A stretch of 7,159 bases of DNA from Acidobacteriaceae bacterium (GTDB taxonomy: Bacteria; Acidobacteriota; Terriglobia; Terriglobales; SbA1), in contig PLEA01000148.1 in NCBI GenBank assembly GCA_003136335.1, positions 1-7,159 on the forward strand, written 5' to 3'. Positions 1-6,509 of the stretch are shown in pieces. The first letter of the stretch is position 1. The number at the start of each line of letters is the position of its first letter. A program made the translations under genes and the position numbers. The notes under the pieces were generated by a model. That model worked only from the letters and a program-made list of their open reading frames with translations. It ran no database searches and was not told the DNA's origin.

Positions 1-948
1 AACATGATCGTCTACCAGGGCGATACCGAGTTCGCCAGCGTCGAACAGCAGCGCAACCTGCTGGAGAACGCGCCCACCGAGTGGGATCGCCGCGCGATCA
101 CCCGCGTGATGATCGAGGAAATGCGCCACGGCTGGCAGATGTGCGCCTTGCTGGTCGACCACTTCGGCTATTCCGGCAAGGTTGAAGCGCAGAAAATGCT
201 CGAACGGCGCGCCTTTGAGAATAAGCGTCTGCTTGGCGCCTTCAATGTCGACGTCGATAACTGGATGGACTTCTTCACCTACACGGATTTCGTCGACCGC
301 GACGGAAAGTTCCAGTTGCAAATGCTGAAGTATTCCGCATTCGCTCCGCTGGGGCGGTCGATGTCCTACATGCTGCGCGAAGAAGCCTTCCACATGGGCA
401 CGGGCAACGACGGGCTGCGGCGCATCGTGGAAGCGGGCGTGATTCCGGCGTGGCTGATTCAAAAATATCTCAACAAGTGGATTTCGAGTTCCTACGACCT
501 GTTTGGCACGGATCATTCTTCGTCAGCGCACTGGGCGTATGTGTGGGGCGTCAAGGGTCGTTACGACGAGCCCAAGAACGATAAGGTTCCCGATTTAGAC
601 GATCTGAATGACTACAACCGAAACCTGTATCGTGACGAAGTGGTGGGACTAATTGAGCGTTTCAACGGCGCGCTGAAGCCGGGCGAGCCGAAGCTGTATG
701 CGCCGCACATCAAATTCAATCGCGCCATCGGGAAATGGGCAGGACAGAAATTCCACGCGCAGACCGGCGAACCTCTGGACGATCGCGCCTACGAAGAGCA
801 CGTGAAAGACTATATGCCGTCGGCAGAGGACAAGAAGCTGCTGCTCGATATCATCAACAACGAGAAGAAGTGGATCGTGGAAAAAACAGGCGCGCGCGAT
901 CCGCTCTCGACCATCGGCGAAGTGCGGAAATCGGCGATTAACCTGTGA
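1..948 (+). CDS. boxB: BoxB-like benzoyl-CoA 2,3-epoxidase, di-iron subunit (5' end outside window)
   Basis: Di-iron oxygenase of the PaaA/BoxB family. BoxB epoxidises benzoyl-CoA to 2,3-epoxybenzoyl-CoA with O2, taking electrons from BoxA, in the cytoplasm. The frame is open from base 1; the ATG at 4 is probably internal. Numbering from that ATG, likely iron ligands are E9 (in QGDTEFASVEQQR), E39 and H42 (EEMRH), D98 (DFVDRDGK), and E127 and H130 (EEAFH). The spacings 30, 3, 29 and 3 match those I recall for Azoarcus BoxB (E120, E150, H153, D211, E240, H243), and an Asp at the fourth position is BoxB-like, whereas PaaA has Glu. By that register about 110 N-terminal residues lie upstream. The C-terminus is somewhat shorter than in the roughly 475-residue classical proteins. 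The next gene lies 124 bases on. Substrate identity is inferred from family resemblance; a BoxB paralogue acting on a substituted benzoyl-CoA is possible. Confidence 0.85.
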   Translation, partial: NMIVYQGDTEFASVEQQRNLLENAPTEWDRRAITRVMIEEMRHGWQMCALLVDHFGYSGKVEAQKMLERRAFENKRLLGAFNVDVDNWMDFFTYTDFVDRDGKFQLQMLKYSAFAPLGRSMSYMLREEAFHMGTGNDGLRRIVEAGVIPAWLIQKYLNKWISSSYDLFGTDHSSSAHWAYVWGVKGRYDEPKNDKVPDLDDLNDYNRNLYRDEVVGLIERFNGALKPGEPKLYAPHIKFNRAIGKWAGQKFHAQTGEPLDDRAYEEHVKDYMPSAEDKKLLLDIINNEKKWIVEKTGARDPLSTIGEVRKSAINL

Positions 949-992
949 GACTGTTTTATGAATCGGTTGTAGGTTGGGCGGTTTTTGGGAAG

Positions 993-1044
993 GGCACGGC
1001 TTCAGCCGTGCCGCTAGACGGAAATTTAGTGCCGGCTTTAGCCG
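993..1044. repeat. Pair of REP-like palindromes in the boxB-hydratase gap
   Basis: Two related palindromes lie side by side. The first is GGCACGGC-TTCA-GCCGTGCC (993-1012), a perfect 8-bp stem that extends to 9 bp if the loop is only TC. The second is CGGCT-TT-AGCCG (1033-1044). Both share the core GGCTTyAGCC. No T-run follows the hairpin on either strand, so a classical intrinsic terminator is unlikely. Cores of this kind are scattered between genes in many soil-bacterial genomes, and I read them as a REP-like interspersed repeat. An effect on the boxB mRNA 3' end or on its stability is possible but not shown. Confidence 0.6.
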
Positions 1045-1072
1045 CTGAGGTTGACGTAGGAAAACTGGATAT

Positions 1073-1855
1073 ATGCCGACCATACAGATAGCGTCCTCCC
1101 GCCTCGCAGTCGACTTCCCGCCTTTCATTGCGCGAATTGTGCTACGCAATCCGCCGCTGAACGTTATCGATATCCCCATGATGGAGGAACTATCGCAGTC
1201 GCTGGCGGAGGTCGAGTCTCGGCCAGACGTTTCCGTAATCGTGTTTAGCAGCGACGGTAAAGCGTTTTCAGCGGGCGTGGATGTGTCCGCTCACACTCCC
1301 GACAAAGTCGAAGAGATGTTGACGAAGTTCCACGCCGTGATCCGGGCGGTCGTCGCCACGAAAAAGGTCACCATTGCCGCGGTGCATGGGCACTCCTTGG
1401 GTGGGGGCGCAGAATTGGCCATGGTTTGCGACATCGTCTGCACCACGGAATCGGCGCAATGGGGATTTCCGGAAATCAAGCTGGGCTGCTATCCACCCGT
1501 CGCGTGTACCGCGCTCGCTGCCCTCGTGGGACAGAAGCGCGCAGCGGAGCTAATTCTGACCGGGCGGACGATCACCGGCAAAGAGGCGGCCGAGATTGGT
1601 CTGGCCAATCGCGCCGTGCTCGACAATGAATTGCCTGTCGCGGTGGACGAATGTATCGGACACTTGCGCAAGCTCAGCCCGGTGGCGCTGGCGTTGGCTA
1701 AGAAAGCGTCCTACGCTTGGGACTCGATGCACTTTGATAAAGGTCTGGCTCGCGCCGAGCGGATCTACTTTGACGAACTGATGAAGACCTCGGATGCGCA
1801 TGAAGGAATCCGCGCGTTCATGGAAAAGCGCGAGCCGAGGTGGACAGGGAAGTAG
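1073..1855 (+). CDS. Enoyl-CoA hydratase/isomerase family protein, cyclohexa-1,5-dienecarbonyl-CoA hydratase-like
   Basis: Crotonase-fold protein of 260 residues, the usual length for a single-domain hydratase and too short for BoxC (about 550). NPPLNVI (26-32) is the usual N-terminal crotonase signature. The CoA-carbonyl oxyanion hole is formed by FSAGVD (65-70) and HSLGGGAEL (107-115). Both catalytic glutamates of true hydratases are present: E114 in GGGAEL and E134 in GFPEIKLG. The segment PEIKLGCYPPVA (133-144) resembles dienoyl-CoA hydratases (Dch/BamR/BzdW type) of the anaerobic benzoyl-CoA route, which add water to cyclohexa-1,5-diene-1-carbonyl-CoA. AGGA at 1058-1061 lies 11 bases before the ATG and is a plausible ribosome site. 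It sits between boxB and the HBCR genes, so the substrate is probably an alicyclic or dearomatised CoA thioester. Family confidence is high; the exact substrate is inferred, and a general beta-oxidation hydratase cannot be excluded. Confidence 0.88.
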   Translation: MPTIQIASSRLAVDFPPFIARIVLRNPPLNVIDIPMMEELSQSLAEVESRPDVSVIVFSSDGKAFSAGVDVSAHTPDKVEEMLTKFHAVIRAVVATKKVTIAAVHGHSLGGGAELAMVCDIVCTTESAQWGFPEIKLGCYPPVACTALAALVGQKRAAELILTGRTITGKEAAEIGLANRAVLDNELPVAVDECIGHLRKLSPVALALAKKASYAWDSMHFDKGLARAERIYFDELMKTSDAHEGIRAFMEKREPRWTGK

Positions 1856-1878
1856 AGGTTCCCGGACAGCCCCTAACC

Positions 1879-2202
1879 ATGGACTACGAAATTACTCCCG
1901 AAGAGGTAAAGAGCAAGCTCGACGTAGCCGAAGCGTTTACGTTGCTCGATGTTCGCGAGCCCTGGGAGTTTGAAACTGCGCGGATCGATGGTGCCAAGCT
2001 AATGCCGATGGGCGATGTGCCCTCGAGAGCGCATCAGGAACTCGATCCCGAGGATCACGTCGTGGTGGTTTGCCATCACGGCGTGCGCTCTATGAATGTG
2101 ACTGTGTGGCTGCGGCAGCAGGGATTTGAGAAGGCCCAGTCCATGCGCGGCGGCATGGATGCCTGGTCGCGGCGAGTGGATGGAAAGGTGCCGATGTACT
2201 AA
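1879..2202 (+). CDS. Single-domain rhodanese-like sulfurtransferase
   Basis: A 107-residue protein, about the length of GlpE-type single-domain rhodaneses. From the ATG at 1879, the motif LLDVREPWEF (22-31) is the typical CH2A-like region and CHHGVRS (65-71) is the active-site loop, with C65 as the persulfide-forming cysteine. RGGMDAW near the C-terminus is also a rhodanese hallmark. A GTG at 1840 would add 13 residues and overlap the end of the hydratase gene by 16 bases. I prefer the ATG because the fold begins there with YEITPEEV, although neither start has a convincing ribosome site. The gene lies 23 bases after the hydratase and 80 before the HBCR small subunit. Sulfur transfer is the general family function. 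Supplying sulfur for the Fe-S clusters or the Mo cofactor of the downstream enzyme is my inference. Confidence 0.9.
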   Translation: MDYEITPEEVKSKLDVAEAFTLLDVREPWEFETARIDGAKLMPMGDVPSRAHQELDPEDHVVVVCHHGVRSMNVTVWLRQQGFEKAQSMRGGMDAWSRRVDGKVPMY

Positions 2203-2210
2203 GGGCGCTG

Positions 2211-2279
2211 TTGGCTTTTGGCTCTTAGCCTTTAGCCAAATCGGCAAGCTAAGAGCTAAAGGCCAAGAGCTAAAAGCTA
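2211..2279. repeat. Opposed 7-bp tandem repeats forming a long imperfect inverted repeat
   Basis: The gap before hcrC is almost wholly built of heptamers. Bases 2211-2238 hold four units of the form TTRGCYN (TTGGCTT, TTGGCTC, TTAGCCT, TTAGCCA). Bases 2247-2279 hold four and a half units of the complementary form RGCYAAR (AGCTAAG, AGCTAAA, GGCCAAG, AGCTAAA, AGCTA). The arms 2214-2237 and 2254-2277 match as inverted repeats at 21 of 24 positions, and one of the three mismatches would be a G-U pair in RNA. The spacer is 16 bases. The right arm ends 5 bases before the hcrC ATG, so the hairpin would cover the region where its ribosome site should be. It is reminiscent of short heptanucleotide repeats of other bacteria. 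A regulatory role is inference only. Confidence 0.8.
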
Positions 2280-2282
2280 TCC

Positions 2283-2774
2283 ATGAAAAAAGAACTCATC
2301 GAACTGCGCGTCAACGGCCGTCCGCACGAGCTTGCCATCGAGCCCAGCGCTCTTCTGCTCGATGTGTTGCGGCAGGAACTGCAGCTCACGGGTTCGAAGC
2401 GTAGCTGCGATGATTCTTCCTGCGGCGCGTGCACTGTACTTGTGGATGGTGTTGCCATGATGTCGTGCACCTTGCTCGCGGCCAGTTGCGAGGGCCAGGA
2501 GATCAGTACCATCGAGGGAGTGAGTGAGCATGGCGCTCTCGCGGCAATCCAGAAGGCCTATGGCGACTGGGGTGGAGCGCAATGCGGCTATTGCACGCCG
2601 GGTTTCATCATGACCGTGAAATCGCTGCTGGCGGAGAATCCCGAGCCGTCGGAGGCCGATGTTCGCGCCGCCCTGAGCAGCAATCTCTGCCGCTGCACCG
2701 GCTATAGCCAGATGTATGAAGCCATCAGGTCGGCGATCGCAGCGGAGCGCAAGGGTTCGACTGTTATTGGGTGA
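2283..2774 (+). CDS. hcrC: 4-hydroxybenzoyl-CoA reductase-like small (gamma) subunit, two [2Fe-2S] clusters
   Basis: The electron-transfer subunit of a molybdenum hydroxylase, 163 residues against about 161 for HcrC. The N-terminal plant-ferredoxin-like domain binds one [2Fe-2S] cluster through C42, C47, C50 and C62 (CDDSSCGAC, then C12 downstream). The C-terminal helical domain binds the second through C101, C104, C136 and C138 (CGYC and CRC). In HBCR the chain passes electrons from the FAD/[4Fe-4S] subunit to the Mo site. No obvious Shine-Dalgarno precedes the ATG; the upstream 70 bases are heptamer repeats that could fold over this start. The stop overlaps a GTG in the large-subunit frame (GTGA, 2771-2774). 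The gene alone would only say 'xanthine dehydrogenase family'; the HBCR assignment rests on the medium subunit and the C-A-B gene order. Confidence 0.9.
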   Translation: MKKELIELRVNGRPHELAIEPSALLLDVLRQELQLTGSKRSCDDSSCGACTVLVDGVAMMSCTLLAASCEGQEISTIEGVSEHGALAAIQKAYGDWGGAQCGYCTPGFIMTVKSLLAENPEPSEADVRAALSSNLCRCTGYSQMYEAIRSAIAAERKGSTVIG

Positions 2775-2794
2775 AGTGGTCCGCATGCGAAAAA

Positions 2795-2840
2795 CAGATT
2801 CCTCGCTTTGCTCGGAATGACACAGCAAATCGGAATGACA
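2795..2840. repeat. Interspersed repeat element between hcrC and hcrA
   Basis: Read on the minus strand this is the familiar 'cattccgagc...gcgaggaatc' type of intergenic element that produces spurious CHSEQSEES-like peptides in many bacterial genomes. On the plus strand it contains ATTCC (2798-2802) facing GGAAT (2814-2818) around the core CTCGCTTTGCTC. The 10-mer cggaatgaca occurs at 2813-2822 and again at 2831-2840, an 18-base offset. The edges are approximate because no second full copy lies in the window. It fills most of the gap between the hcrC stop and the likely hcrA ATG and has no stop codon in the hcrA frame. Recognition as an interspersed family is from general knowledge; copy number in this genome cannot be seen. 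Confidence 0.65.
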
Positions 2841-2842
2841 AA

Positions 2843-5443
2843 ATGAGCGACGGTTTCTCCATTATCGGCAAGCCCACCGCGATGATCGACGCGGCGCAGA
2901 AGACCACTGGCGCCGGCAAGTACACCGACGACCTCAGCGTACCCGGCATGCTGACCGGCAAGATTCTGCATTCGCCGTATCCGCACGCGCGCCTCAAGCG
3001 TATCGACACGAGCCGCGCCGAGAAATGCGACGGCGTAGTTGCAGTAGTTGTGGGTAAGGATGCTCCCAACCCTTACGGCATTCTCCCGGTGGGCCACGAC
3101 GAGTACGCGCTAGCTCTCGACAAGGTGCGCTACGTGGGCGACAACGTCGCCTGTGTGGTTGCCGTTTCAGAGGCAATCGCCGAGAAAGCGCTGGATCTGA
3201 TCGACGTCGATTACGAAGTCCTGCCCGCGTACTTTGATCCCGAAGAATCGATGAAGGCCCGGAGTGATCTCATCCACGACTCCAAGCCGGGCAATCTGGA
3301 AAAGGATTACCACCACGTCTTCGGTGATCCCGACAAGGGTTTTGCTGAAGCCGATCGGGTGGCCGAGGCGCGGTTTATCGCCAACGAAGTGACGCACGCG
3401 GCCATGGAGCCGCATTCCACGCTGGCGTCGTTCGAGCTCGATCCGCACACCGGCAAGCCCGGACGCCTGACCGTATGGTCTTCGACCCAGGTTCCCTACT
3501 ACCTGCAGCACAAGCTGTCGTTGGTGCTCGAAATGCCGATGTCGCAGATTCGCGTGATCAAGCCGCTCGTGGGCGGTGGATTCGGTGGCAAGAGCGAAGT
3601 GATTCCGCTCGAAATAATCGCCGCCGTGGCCGCGCGCAAGGCCCAGGCGCCAGTCAAAATTACCTACACGCGCGAGGAAGTCTTCTGGGCGCACCGCGGA
3701 CGCCCGCGGACCATCATTGACCTGAAAACCGGCGTGACCAAGGACGGCCGCATCACCGCCGTGAAAGCGCGTGTAGTGCAGGACGGCGGCGCCTACTGCT
3801 CCTACGGCGTCGTCACCATTCTTTATTCCGGCGCGCTGCTGGGCGCGCTCTACGAGATCCCAAACATTCAGTATGACGGATACCGGGTGCTTACGAACAA
3901 GCCGGCGTGTGGCGCCATGCGCGGACACGGCACGGTGAACGTGCGTTTCGCCTTCGAATCGCAACTGGATGAACTCGCCGCGGAAATCGGAATGGACCCA
4001 GCCGAGATTCGCCAGCGTAATCTACTGCAGCCGCCCTGCATTACCGTGAATGGTCTGCGAGTTCAAAGTTACGGATTGCCCGAGTGCATCGAAAAAACGG
4101 TTACGCGTTCCCAATGGAAACAGCGCAAAGGCAAACTGCCCAAGGGACGCGGCCTCGGCATCGCCTGCAGCCACTACGTGAGCGGCGCGGCCAATTCGAT
4201 TATTCGCTCCGACATGCCACACTCGACGGTGAATATCAAGATCGATCGCGATGGCGGTGTGGTGGTGTACACCGGCGCATCGGAGATTGGTCAGGGCTCG
4301 GATACGATGACCGCTCAGGTCGCCGCCGAAGTGCTGGGATGTTCACTCCCTCGCGTGCGAGTGATTGCCGCCGACACGGATCTGACGCCGATCGACATTG
4401 GCTCGTACTCGAGCCGCGTGACCTTCATGGCGGGGAATGCGACCCTGCGGGCGGCCGAAGAAGTGAAGAAGCTGCTCGCTGCCGCGGCGGCGCAGAAGAT
4501 GAAATGCGTCGCGGGCGACCTGATGTTCCGCGATGACCTCGTCTTCAAGAAGGGAAGCGAGTCGCCGGTCGTGAAGAAAAATGTCAGCAAAGATCAGGCA
4601 GAGGAAGTCGAAGTGACGCAGGCTGGAGCTTCGGTCAGCGGACGCGTAGAAGGTCAGATATTGCGGGGATCGCTGCAGCAGAAGCGTAAAGAAGAAGGCC
4701 CGAAGGATTGGATGACATTTGAAGAGGCGGTCGTCGCGGCCATCGACTTTCACGGAGCGCTCACCGGTACCGGCTCTTACGCTCCTCCCCAGGAAGCTCG
4801 CGGCGGCAAACACAAAGGCGCTGGCGTGGGGCCATCGCCGGCATATTCGTACTCCGCGCAAGTTGCCGAAGTGAGTGTCGACGAAGAAACCGGCGAAGTG
4901 GTCGTGCACAAAGTCTGGGCTGCTCACGATTGCGGGCGCGCTCTGAATCCAGTTTCTGTGGAAGGTCAGATCATCGGCTCGGTCTGGATGGGCATGGGAC
5001 AGGCTCTCACCGAGGAGATGGTTTGGAAAGACGGTATGCTCATGAATGCCGGATTGCTCGAGTATCGCACTCCGTCATCGGTGGAGTCGCCCGAGGTCGA
5101 GCCCATCATCGTGGAGAGCGTCGATCCGGAAGGCCCGTTTGGCGCGAAGGAATGCAGCGAGGGATCGCTGGCGGCAACGATCCCCGCGATTGCCAACGCG
5201 ATCTACGATGCGGTCGGCGTGCGCTTGCATGAGTCGCCGTTCACGCCGGAGAGAGTTCTGGCGGCGCTGCGCGCGAAGAAGAATGCGAAGGCGCTGAACC
5301 TGACGGATGGCGTCGACCCTACTTCGCCCACACACTTCCGCGAGCATGGGGGTTCGCTCTGCTTCAACGGCAAAGGCCCGGAACGCCACGTGCTTGATCC
5401 CTCGCGGCGCCAAGCGCCATCCGTAGCAGGAGGCACGGATTGA
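2843..5443 (+). CDS. hcrA: 4-hydroxybenzoyl-CoA reductase-like large (alpha) subunit, molybdopterin-binding
   Basis: Catalytic Mo subunit of the xanthine dehydrogenase superfamily. I start at the ATG at 2843 (866 residues) because homologues begin at the MSDGFSIIGKP type of sequence; a GTG at 2771 would prepend 24 repeat-encoded residues. From 2843, GGGFGGK (244-250), MRGHG (359-363) and EIGQGS (481-486) are the cofactor-binding motifs, and GAKECSEGS (767-775) contains the probable active-site glutamate E773. GSYAPP and HDCGRALNP are also typical of this subfamily. HBCR removes the 4-hydroxyl of 4-hydroxybenzoyl-CoA reductively, giving benzoyl-CoA. The protein is nearly 100 residues longer than the roughly 769-residue Thauera HcrA. 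The excess maps to a charged insert at about 576-622 and a C-terminal tail from about 810. The CO dehydrogenase active-site loop (AYxCSFR) is absent. Substrate assignment is inferred from the medium subunit and neighbours. Confidence 0.88.
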   Translation: MSDGFSIIGKPTAMIDAAQKTTGAGKYTDDLSVPGMLTGKILHSPYPHARLKRIDTSRAEKCDGVVAVVVGKDAPNPYGILPVGHDEYALALDKVRYVGDNVACVVAVSEAIAEKALDLIDVDYEVLPAYFDPEESMKARSDLIHDSKPGNLEKDYHHVFGDPDKGFAEADRVAEARFIANEVTHAAMEPHSTLASFELDPHTGKPGRLTVWSSTQVPYYLQHKLSLVLEMPMSQIRVIKPLVGGGFGGKSEVIPLEIIAAVAARKAQAPVKITYTREEVFWAHRGRPRTIIDLKTGVTKDGRITAVKARVVQDGGAYCSYGVVTILYSGALLGALYEIPNIQYDGYRVLTNKPACGAMRGHGTVNVRFAFESQLDELAAEIGMDPAEIRQRNLLQPPCITVNGLRVQSYGLPECIEKTVTRSQWKQRKGKLPKGRGLGIACSHYVSGAANSIIRSDMPHSTVNIKIDRDGGVVVYTGASEIGQGSDTMTAQVAAEVLGCSLPRVRVIAADTDLTPIDIGSYSSRVTFMAGNATLRAAEEVKKLLAAAAAQKMKCVAGDLMFRDDLVFKKGSESPVVKKNVSKDQAEEVEVTQAGASVSGRVEGQILRGSLQQKRKEEGPKDWMTFEEAVVAAIDFHGALTGTGSYAPPQEARGGKHKGAGVGPSPAYSYSAQVAEVSVDEETGEVVVHKVWAAHDCGRALNPVSVEGQIIGSVWMGMGQALTEEMVWKDGMLMNAGLLEYRTPSSVESPEVEPIIVESVDPEGPFGAKECSEGSLAATIPAIANAIYDAVGVRLHESPFTPERVLAALRAKKNAKALNLTDGVDPTSPTHFREHGGSLCFNGKGPERHVLDPSRRQAPSVAGGTD
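5428..5433 (+). promoter_or_regulatory. Shine-Dalgarno site fixing the TTG start of hcrB
   Basis: A perfect AGGAGG ends 6 bases before the TTG at 5440. It lies inside the last codons of hcrA. The TTG overlaps the hcrA stop (TTGA, 5440-5443), giving a four-base overlap typical of translational coupling. This supports a TTG start and equimolar production of the two subunits. Confidence 0.8.
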
Positions 5444-6459
5444 GCCTGCCGGAATTCAAACTCCTGCGGCCCAAGTCAGTCGACGAAGCCGTTGAGTATT
5501 TGGGCCAGCACGCAGCACGTGTGGCCGCGGGTGACTCGCCCGCGCTGTCAGCACAGCTTCGCATTATCGCAGGCGGCACCGATCTGATTCCCTCCATGCG
5601 GCAAAAGCTTTTCGAGCCGGAGTACGTTCTCGACCTTCGCGGAATTACGACGATACAAGGCATCAGGCCACAGGCCGATGGTGGCGTCGAAGTCGGCGCC
5701 TTAACCACCCTCCGAGCGATTGAGCGTTCCGATTTTCTGCAACAGCATTATCCGGTCCTAACCGAAGCTACCGCTACCGTGGCCTCGCCCGTGCTGCGTA
5801 ACATGGGCACGATCGGCGGAAACATCTGCCTCGACACGCGCTGCCTCTGGTACAACCAGTCGCTGACCTGGCGCATGGGGTGCGGATTCTGCATCAAGAA
5901 AGACGGCGATCTTTGCCACGTAGCCCCCGGCGGAACGAAGTGCTGGGCAGTATTTTCCGGAGACACGCCTCCAGCATTGCTCTGCCTGAACGCGGAAATC
6001 GAAATCGCCAGCGCCGCAGGAACGCGCCGTGTTCCGTTGTGCGATTTCTACACCGGGCTTGGCGACAGCTATCGTAAGCTGCAGCCGAACGAACTGGTCA
6101 CGCGAGTCTTCCTGCCGGCCTCGGCAGCAGACTACCGTGGTGTCTACCGCAAACTGCGAGTTCGCGGATCGATCGATTACCCGCTGGCCGGGGTCGCGGT
6201 GGTGATGAAGCGATCCAATGGTCACGTCACCGATGCCCGCATCGGCCTAACGGCAGTGAATCCCGCGCCGCTGCTGGTGAAGGGCGCAGGCGATTTGCTG
6301 ACCGGCAATGCGGTGGACGAGGCATTGGCTGAGGCCGTTGGGGATTTGGCCGCAAAGACTGCGAAGCCGCTGACGACGTCCGCGTTGACCCCAGAATACC
6401 GTCGAGAGATGATTCGCGTATTCACCAAGCGGGCCGTGCTCGCCGCGGCAGCGAACTGA
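5440..6459 (+). CDS. hcrB: 4-hydroxybenzoyl-CoA reductase-like medium (beta) subunit, FAD plus extra [4Fe-4S]
   Basis: FAD-binding subunit, 339 residues against about 324 for Thauera HcrB. FAD-contact motifs of the CoxM/HcrB fold are seen at IIAGGTDLIPSM (42-53) and GTIGGN (123-128). Directly after the second is an insert with C135, C151, C159 and C168. Their spacing (16, 8, 9) equals that of the [4Fe-4S] ligands I recall for HcrB (C122, C138, C146, C155), and the surrounding text (DTRC, YNQ, IKKDGDLCHV) is HcrB-like. This insert is absent from xanthine and CO dehydrogenase medium subunits and is the best evidence that the enzyme is a reductase fed by a low-potential donor such as ferredoxin. 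C130, C148 and C182 are additional cysteines nearby. The start is TTG with a strong AGGAGG, overlapping the hcrA stop by four bases. A paralogue acting on another hydroxylated aryl-CoA is the main alternative. Confidence 0.93.
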   Translation: MSLPEFKLLRPKSVDEAVEYLGQHAARVAAGDSPALSAQLRIIAGGTDLIPSMRQKLFEPEYVLDLRGITTIQGIRPQADGGVEVGALTTLRAIERSDFLQQHYPVLTEATATVASPVLRNMGTIGGNICLDTRCLWYNQSLTWRMGCGFCIKKDGDLCHVAPGGTKCWAVFSGDTPPALLCLNAEIEIASAAGTRRVPLCDFYTGLGDSYRKLQPNELVTRVFLPASAADYRGVYRKLRVRGSIDYPLAGVAVVMKRSNGHVTDARIGLTAVNPAPLLVKGAGDLLTGNAVDEALAEAVGDLAAKTAKPLTTSALTPEYRREMIRVFTKRAVLAAAAN

Positions 6460-6509
6460 TTGCTCTGTTATTCTTCTGGCGACTGTTTGATTAATCCCTA
6501 GCCACTAAA

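Noticed and set aside
1..948. PaaA, phenylacetyl-CoA epoxidase subunit
   Set aside because: The QGDTE…SVEQQR segment and the Asp (D98) 29 residues before the second ExxH glutamate fit BoxB better, and no paaBCDE genes are nearby.
993..1012. Rho-independent terminator after boxB
   Set aside because: The stem is strong, but no T-run follows on either strand and the same core recurs at 1033-1044, so a repeat is the better reading.
649..1179. 176-codon minus-strand frame across the boxB end and the gap
   Set aside because: It spans the palindromic repeats and overlaps conserved coding sequence on both sides; no domain is seen.
1073..1855. BoxC, the ring-opening partner of BoxB
   Set aside because: BoxC is about twice this length; this is a standard single-domain hydratase with both catalytic glutamates.
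2277..2828. 183-codon minus-strand frame opposite hcrC, starting within the interspersed repeat
   Set aside because: Its N-terminus (CHSEQSEES) is the usual spurious translation of that repeat, and the rest is antisense to the Fe-S subunit.
3167..3964. 265-codon open frame on the minus strand inside hcrA
   Set aside because: It lies wholly opposite strongly conserved Mo-subunit motifs, shows no recognisable domain and is explained by GC-rich codon bias on the coding strand.
2283..6459. CO dehydrogenase (coxSLM) or xanthine dehydrogenase
   Set aside because: The large subunit lacks the AYxCSFR loop of CO dehydrogenase, and the medium subunit carries the four-cysteine HBCR insert absent from both.
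6460..6509. Promoter in the AT-richer gap before the amidohydrolase
   Set aside because: There are short T/A-rich stretches but no convincing -35/-10 pair with proper spacing.
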